Source: Thermococci archaeon (GTDB lineage: Archaea; Methanobacteriota_B; Thermococci; Methanofastidiosales; B48-G16). Taken from it: 10,782 bases of DNA. Made by a program: the position numbers and the translations under genes. This document shows, one piece after another, positions 7,059-10,782 of this stretch. Under the pieces are notes generated by a model that saw only the letters and a list, made by a program, of their open reading frames with translations, was not told the DNA's origin and ran no database searches. Within the stretch, counting starts at the first letter, position 1, and every line of letters starts with the position of its first letter. Location of the stretch: the NCBI GenBank assembly GCA_003660605.1, contig QMUN01000010.1, positions 1 through 10,782 of the forward strand. The letters run 5' to 3'.

Positions 7059-7067
7059 CATTTATAT
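7059..7067 (+). promoter_or_regulatory. TATA box for the NAC operon
   Basis: CATTTATAT is centred about 26 bp before the ATG at 7090. It is followed by a run of eight T residues (7082-7089) that ends directly at the start codon. Initiation at the A of ATG would give a leaderless mRNA; no Shine-Dalgarno is seen. Confidence 0.6.
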
Positions 7068-7089
7068 TCTCCCAGCATAAATTTTTTTT

Positions 7090-7422
7090 ATGATGCCAAA
7101 TATGAATCCAAGACAGATGAAAAAATTAATGAAAAAAGCAGGGATAAAGACAAAGGAGCTACCGGTTAACGAGATTATTTTTACATTCGATGATAAAAAA
7201 TGGGAGTTTACAGATCCGCAGGTTACAGAGATAGATATGATGGGTCAAAAAACATTTCAGGTAGTTGGAACATTTGTGGAGAGAGAGATAGGAATCCCTG
7301 AGGAAGATATAAAAATGGTAGCAGAGAAAGCTAATGTAAGTGAAGAAGAAGCTAGAAAAGCTTTAAAAGACAGCGGAGGAGATATAGCAGAGGCCATATT
7401 AAATCTCAGTAAAGGTGATTAA
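7090..7422 (+). CDS. nac: Archaeal nascent polypeptide-associated complex protein (alpha-NAC)
   Basis: This 110-residue ribosome-associated factor shields nascent chains at the exit tunnel. In archaea it works as a homodimer because there is no beta subunit. The basic opening MNPRQMKKLMKKAGIK is the typical ribosome-contact region. The NAC domain covers about 22-66 and includes VNEIIFTFDDKKWEF, PQVTEIDMMGQKTFQVVG. A UBA domain spans about 72-108 (DIKMVAEKANVSEEEARKALKDSGGDIAEAILNL). Length and layout match the family. Two in-frame ATGs stand at 7090 and 7093; the TATA distance suits the first. The gene leads an operon with the next two genes, and the ribosome site AAAGGTGAT for the following gene is inside its last codons. 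Confidence 0.95.
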   Translation: MMPNMNPRQMKKLMKKAGIKTKELPVNEIIFTFDDKKWEFTDPQVTEIDMMGQKTFQVVGTFVEREIGIPEEDIKMVAEKANVSEEEARKALKDSGGDIAEAILNLSKGD

Positions 7423-7671
7423 ATGGGATACAACGAAGAAGATCTGGAGGAAATAGACAGAAAAAATATAAGAAGGGAGATGGAAGCAGTTGGACTTAAT
7501 ATAGACGAAGAGTACGTAGAGAAGGTTAGAATAGCGATGTTAAGGGGGATAATGCTGAAAACTGTAGCAAAAGCTGCTTTGATACCAAAAGATGCTGAAG
7601 AGAAGGAAGAAAAACTTTTAGAGGCCATCTATACCAATGTTCTTGCATGCTTACTTAACGAGAAAAAATGA
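7423..7671 (+). CDS. Small charged alpha-helical protein of unknown function
   Basis: I do not recognise this 82-residue protein. It is soluble, rich in Glu and Lys, and looks wholly helical: an acidic first half (DLEEIDRKNIRREME), a helix with hydrophobic face VEKVRIAMLRGIMLKTVAKAALI (33-55), and a last helix EKLLEAIYTNVLACLLN. A single Cys occurs at 76. It is very likely real: it begins at the base right after the NAC stop, has a good AAAGGTGAT ribosome site (7411-7419), and its stop overlaps the next start (ATGA, 7668-7671). Its place between NAC and a membrane protein makes a role in translation or protein targeting conceivable, but nothing in the sequence proves this. Confidence 0.75.
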   Translation: MGYNEEDLEEIDRKNIRREMEAVGLNIDEEYVEKVRIAMLRGIMLKTVAKAALIPKDAEEKEEKLLEAIYTNVLACLLNEKK

Positions 7672-8528
7672 AAAAATATCTGTTTTTTTATATACTTCTC
7701 ATACTGTTCCTTTTTTATACAGATGGATTCTATACGTACCTTTATTATGAAAGAGAGGAGATAGTTGAAGATTTTGGGGAGTTCAGGATTTCTAAATATC
7801 CTTATAACTATGATTCTGTCTTTCTTGTCACTGTGGATGATATATCCTATTATACAGACCCAGATAAATTAAAAGTATTTTTGGAGTATTTGAAAGAGAA
7901 AAATGTCAATCCCACGTTATTTGTAATTCCGTATCACGCCAATGAGAAGATTACGGACAATACCGAGGTCATTGAGATATTGAAAGAGTACGATGTGGAA
8001 GTGGCGCAGCATGGATATAAGCATATAGAAAAGGAGTTTAAATCGAGATCATACGAGGAACAGATAGAGATGATAAAGAAAGGTAAAGAAATACTGGAAA
8101 AAGATTTCGAAATATACGGATTCAGATCTCCAGGTTTCTACCATAATTTCGGGACATCTAAGGCTCTCAGGGATCTAGGATTTAGTTATGAGAGTGAGAT
8201 GAGCGTTTTTGACAATTTTTATATCCATTATCTACTTCAACTACCGCATACGAGGAACGGACGAGTTTTTATGACACATTCTCTGGATCCAGATATATAT
8301 ATCCCGAAAAATGCGTGGTCTCCAAAAATGAAGGATTTTGCAGATTGGTGGAAGTTCAGAAAAGATCTCATTGTGAATTATAGTATGGCTGGGAACGAAC
8401 TCTACATATTTTTAAGCGATTATAAAGAAGGCCTGAAAATTACCCTTAAAAAAGATTATAGAGTACATATAGTGGTACGAGAAAAAGAATTAGAGTATGA
8501 AAGAGAGGGCGACACTATAATTCTCTAA
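7668..8528 (+). CDS. Membrane-anchored polysaccharide deacetylase-like protein (DUF2334/NodB fold)
   Basis: The 286-residue protein has an uncleaved-looking hydrophobic N-terminal anchor (about 4-19, KYLFFYILLILFLFY), so the catalytic domain probably faces outside. The carbohydrate esterase 4-like domain covers about 50-210. It has TVDDI (55-59) with the Asp pair, QHGYKH (114-119) giving metal-binding H115 and H119, GFRSPG (151-156) with the conserved Arg and Pro, and FMTHSLD (201-207) with H204 as likely base. These fit a metal-dependent N- or O-deacetylase of a cell-surface glycan, although the substrate in an archaeon is unknown. Residues 250-286 form a beta-rich tail. The start overlaps the 82-residue gene (ATGA) without a clear ribosome site, indicating coupling. 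The end overlaps the convergent CCA gene by four bases. Confidence 0.85.
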   Translation: MKKYLFFYILLILFLFYTDGFYTYLYYEREEIVEDFGEFRISKYPYNYDSVFLVTVDDISYYTDPDKLKVFLEYLKEKNVNPTLFVIPYHANEKITDNTEVIEILKEYDVEVAQHGYKHIEKEFKSRSYEEQIEMIKKGKEILEKDFEIYGFRSPGFYHNFGTSKALRDLGFSYESEMSVFDNFYIHYLLQLPHTRNGRVFMTHSLDPDIYIPKNAWSPKMKDFADWWKFRKDLIVNYSMAGNELYIFLSDYKEGLKITLKKDYRVHIVVREKELEYEREGDTIIL

Positions 8529-9739
8529 TCGTAAACTTCCTTTACTTCTTCTTTGGTAATAAAACACCTGGCTTTTTTAAGATCTTTTCCAAATCCCTCT
8601 CTATCCTCTATCAGGAAATCTATGCATTCCTCAGCCGTTTTAAATTTTCTTTCTATCTCTGTGCAGATTCTGTCTCCGATGATGACTATGTTCTTATGTT
8701 TTTTAATGAAGTTTTCGCAGTTTTCTCCATCGTATATAAACGGTCCTTCATGGATCTTCATTTTCGGAAGTTTAAAAACCTCGAACTCGAAGAGTATTCC
8801 GGAATTGAAGATTTTGGATCTATAGATTCTGAATCCGTTTTTTTCAAGATAATCCTTTATAAAATCTCTCGTTTTTCTCAACTGGGGAAAAAGCAGGTCT
8901 TCCATAAGATCTGTTTTAAAATTCAGAACTATTAACTCTGTCCCCTCTGATTTCCTGTACTCAATTTTTATTCTGTCAAATTTTTTATCCTTTAAAAATT
9001 TTCGTGAATAATATATAAACTCTGAAAATTTCTGCAAACTCACACATGAGGCAGCATTTCTTGCTGGATCTACGGGATCGATTATGATCAGGGGATCCGA
9101 AAACTCTTTTTCCATTTTTTCAAAGATTATTTTCTGATTTAGTTTCCATTCGGAAGCATTTTTCAGGACATTTTCAAAACTTCCATAGTACAATATCAAT
9201 AACTCACACAGATACCCTGAGAATCCCATTACCTTGAACTCAGAGCCGTAAACATTGATCAGTTTCATAAATTTTTTAAGGATTCTTGCATCATCTTTTT
9301 GAAATTCTGTCATCCTTTTAACAAACTTTGTATGCAAAGGAGTTCTATCAACGCTACTCTTCATATCCTCTATTTTATCTATTTTGTAGCACGGTACTAT
9401 GTCCAGATCATGATTTTCGATTTTTCCATTTACATAGGGATGTTCGGCATATTTTATCTCATATTCTCCTTTAAACTCTTCGAATACCTTTTTTCCTATC
9501 TCTAATCCCATTTTTTTGAGTATCTCTTTAGAAACATCCAAAGGAAAGAAAACAAAAATATCCAGGTCTTTGTCACCTTTCAAACTCGTACCCTTGATAA
9601 AAGATCCCTGAAGCTCTGCTTCCAGATTAAATTTTTTCCTGATAAATTCTCTTATTTTTTTATATAATCTAAAACCTTTTTCTATTTCTTCTTTCGAAGG
9701 TTTTATCTGCTTCAATATTTTTTCTCTATCGTATATCAT
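8525..9739 (-). CDS. cca: Class I (archaeal) CCA-adding tRNA nucleotidyltransferase
   Basis: This enzyme adds or repairs the 3'-terminal CCA of tRNA without a nucleic acid template. The 404-residue protein shows the nucleotidyltransferase signature GSFIKGTSLKGDKDLDIFVFF (45-65). Catalytic carboxylates are probably D58, D60 and, in NHDLDIVPCY (109-118), D113. These are followed by the archaeal segment VDRTPLHTKFVKRM (130-143) and the helical domain with VMGFSGYLCELLI (170-182) and IDPVDPARNAASCVS (220-234). It is slightly shorter than the roughly 440 residues common in relatives, mainly in the tail. The start at 9739 overlaps the ThpR stop (ATGA) and has an AAAGGAA ribosome site (9748-9754). 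It sits last in the operon with the two RNA/nucleotide genes. Confidence 0.95.
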   Translation of the reverse strand: MIYDREKILKQIKPSKEEIEKGFRLYKKIREFIRKKFNLEAELQGSFIKGTSLKGDKDLDIFVFFPLDVSKEILKKMGLEIGKKVFEEFKGEYEIKYAEHPYVNGKIENHDLDIVPCYKIDKIEDMKSSVDRTPLHTKFVKRMTEFQKDDARILKKFMKLINVYGSEFKVMGFSGYLCELLILYYGSFENVLKNASEWKLNQKIIFEKMEKEFSDPLIIIDPVDPARNAASCVSLQKFSEFIYYSRKFLKDKKFDRIKIEYRKSEGTELIVLNFKTDLMEDLLFPQLRKTRDFIKDYLEKNGFRIYRSKIFNSGILFEFEVFKLPKMKIHEGPFIYDGENCENFIKKHKNIVIIGDRICTEIERKFKTAEECIDFLIEDREGFGKDLKKARCFITKEEVKEVYD

Positions 9740-10287
9740 AATCTTACTTCCTTTAAATCCGAGTAAATCGGGCCTTTTGGCGTCAATACACTCTTTTTTA
9801 TCAAAACTCTATCCACGATCATTTTTCCTATTTTTACATTCTGTAACTCCTTCAAGATTTGCGATATTTTTTCTTTTTCTCTGATAAATTTCACTCTTCC
9901 TATAGTTAAATGCGGTATGAGCTTTTTCTCTTTTTTAAATCCCAATTTTTTCAGATCTCTGTTCAATTCATCAGCTATGTTTATCAAGGAGTTGGTCTCG
10001 TCCTGAATTCCTATCCACAGTACCCGTATATACGAGAAGCTCGGAAAAGCTCCGAGACCCTTTAAATTGATCTCAAAAGGTTTATAAATCTCAAGATTTT
10101 TCTGCAGTATTTTGTAGATATCTTCAATACTCTTTTCTTCTATCTCTCCAAGAAATTTAAGGGTGAAATGAAGATTTTTGGGTTCCACAAATTTTATTTT
10201 TAGATATGTAGTACCTATATTGTTCTGAATATCAACAATTTTGCTTTTAAGATTCTCATCAATATCTATAGCTATAAAACTCCTCAT
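9736..10287 (-). CDS. thpR: RNA 2',3'-cyclic phosphodiesterase (LigT/ThpR, 2H family)
   Basis: This 183-residue 2H phosphoesterase hydrolyses RNA 2',3'-cyclic phosphates to 2'-phosphomonoesters; the name 2'-5' RNA ligase comes from the reverse reaction. The two catalytic signatures are both intact: HFTLKFLGE (H40 and T42) and PHLTIGRVK (H126 and T128). The opening RSFIAIDIDENLK is the usual N-terminus. A longer frame runs back to 10329 inside the preceding gene, but I choose the ATG at 10287. It gives the normal family length, overlaps the upstream stop as ATGA, and has GGTGA seven bases upstream. Followed by the CCA enzyme; this neighbour pair occurs in other archaea, as I recall, and suggests a role in tRNA 3'-end or splicing-product care. 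Confidence 0.93.
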   Translation of the reverse strand: MRSFIAIDIDENLKSKIVDIQNNIGTTYLKIKFVEPKNLHFTLKFLGEIEEKSIEDIYKILQKNLEIYKPFEINLKGLGAFPSFSYIRVLWIGIQDETNSLINIADELNRDLKKLGFKKEKKLIPHLTIGRVKFIREKEKISQILKELQNVKIGKMIVDRVLIKKSVLTPKGPIYSDLKEVRL

Positions 10288-10742
10288 TTCTTTGTCACCG
10301 GCATTTTTTCCCACGGAAAAACTATCCACTTGTCTGTGAACATGATGTAATAATCTGGATCAAATATGCTCGTTGGTTTTTTTGCTATGACCGCTACCCT
10401 TACCTCAGCGGGATTTTTTTCTTCTAAATACCTCTTTACCTCCACAAGAGTTTCTCCTGTGTCTGCAACATCATCTATTACCAAAATCTTTTTGTTTTCT
10501 ATATTTTCCATCAGAGGGATCGTGATTTCAGGCTTTTCCTGTATTTCTCCTATACCTTTATAGAATTTAAACCCCATAACCCTTAAAGGTAATCTTGTTA
10601 TGTGGGAAAACCTTACAGCAGGTGCCAATCCTCCCCTTGATATACCTATGAGAAGATCAGGTTTGTACTCTTTCAGTATTACGTCGGCTAAAGTCCAGAC
10701 AGCTTCATCAACTTTATGCCAGTCAAGATATTCTTTGTCCAT
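10284..10742 (-). CDS. Purine-type phosphoribosyltransferase (COG2236/Hpt-like)
   Basis: This 152-residue type I phosphoribosyltransferase probably salvages a purine base (hypoxanthine, xanthine or guanine) with PRPP. It has the pyrophosphate loop GISRGGLAP (33-41), the PRPP-binding motif ILVIDDVADTGETL (86-99), a basic AKKPTS segment (120-125) and DKWIVFPWE (137-145), which places an aromatic residue for base stacking as in xanthine-guanine enzymes. Base preference cannot be read from the sequence. The start at 10742 has a GAGGTGA ribosome site (10748-10754). The stop overlaps thpR as ATGA, making it the first gene of the PRT-thpR-cca unit. Confidence 0.88.
   Translation of the reverse strand: MDKEYLDWHKVDEAVWTLADVILKEYKPDLLIGISRGGLAPAVRFSHITRLPLRVMGFKFYKGIGEIQEKPEITIPLMENIENKKILVIDDVADTGETLVEVKRYLEEKNPAEVRVAVIAKKPTSIFDPDYYIMFTDKWIVFPWEKMPVTKK
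10295..10299 (-). promoter_or_regulatory. Shine-Dalgarno deciding the thpR start
   Basis: On the minus strand GGTGA lies seven bases before the ATG at 10287. It supports that internal start over the longer frame beginning at 10329. Confidence 0.7.
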
Positions 10743-10757
10743 ATTTTCACCTCGTTT

Positions 10758-10771
10758 TTTATATATTAAAG
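10758..10771 (-). promoter_or_regulatory. Possible TATA box for the PRT-thpR-cca operon
   Basis: On the minus strand CTTTAATATATAAA lies with its C 29 bases before the ATG at 10742, the same position as the other TATA boxes here. It would start transcription near the ATG, yet a good GAGGTGA site sits between the box and the ATG. Either the real start is a little upstream or another promoter lies beyond the window. Confidence 0.45.
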
Positions 10772-10782
10772 TTTTTTGATAA

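Noticed and set aside
8553..8935. Plus-strand frames opposite cca
   Set aside because: Phe/Ser-rich antisense shadows of a confidently identified gene.
10288..10329. Upstream extension of the thpR reading frame
   Set aside because: It lies within the phosphoribosyltransferase gene; the ATG at 10287 has an ATGA overlap, a GGTGA site and gives the usual length.
1..10782. CRISPR array or cas genes near the CARF regulator
   Set aside because: No regularly spaced repeats and no Cas-like proteins are seen in the window.

Overview
The window is AT-rich archaeal DNA with eleven protein-coding genes packed end to end and almost no spare sequence. The archaeal assignment rests on several genes: a homodimeric-type alpha-NAC with a UBA tail, a class I (archaeal) CCA-adding enzyme, an HFX_2341-like CARF/winged-helix regulator, a trans-prenyl diphosphate synthase of the archaeal lipid type, and TATA boxes about 26 bp upstream of start codons. 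A euryarchaeal lineage is likely; I cannot name the genus. I see no rRNA, tRNA, CRISPR array, insertion sequence or other mobile element.

Left part, plus strand. At 36-2170 a CARF-wHTH regulator is translationally coupled (ATGA overlap) to a beta-CASP metallo-beta-lactamase RNase. A second promoter then drives a tight run at 2215-5114: an AI-2E family membrane protein, a bifunctional NAD(P)HX epimerase/dehydratase, and an RlmE/FtsJ-type 2'-O-methyltransferase, each overlapping the next by 8-11 bp.

Middle, minus strand. An L-aspartate dehydrogenase (6213-6962) is followed by a polyprenyl diphosphate synthase (5095-6204) that meets the methyltransferase gene tail to tail with a 20-bp overlap. 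The only real intergenic space (6963-7089) is the divergent promoter region between the dehydrogenase and NAC.

Right part. On the plus strand, NAC, an unrecognised 82-residue protein and a membrane-anchored polysaccharide deacetylase-like protein form one unit (7090-8528). On the minus strand, a phosphoribosyltransferase, an RNA 2',3'-cyclic phosphodiesterase (ThpR/LigT) and the CCA-adding enzyme form another (10742 down to 8525), joined by ATGA overlaps.

Themes: RNA processing and end maintenance (beta-CASP RNase, RlmE, ThpR, CCA enzyme), NAD chemistry (aspartate dehydrogenase, NAD(P)HX repair), isoprenoid synthesis and nascent-chain handling. Most is core archaeal metabolism. The most interesting locus is the CARF regulator coupled to an RNase with no CRISPR genes in view. 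Also notable are the leaderless-promoter geometry before every lead gene, an atypical prenyl synthase, and the small unknown protein between NAC and the deacetylase.
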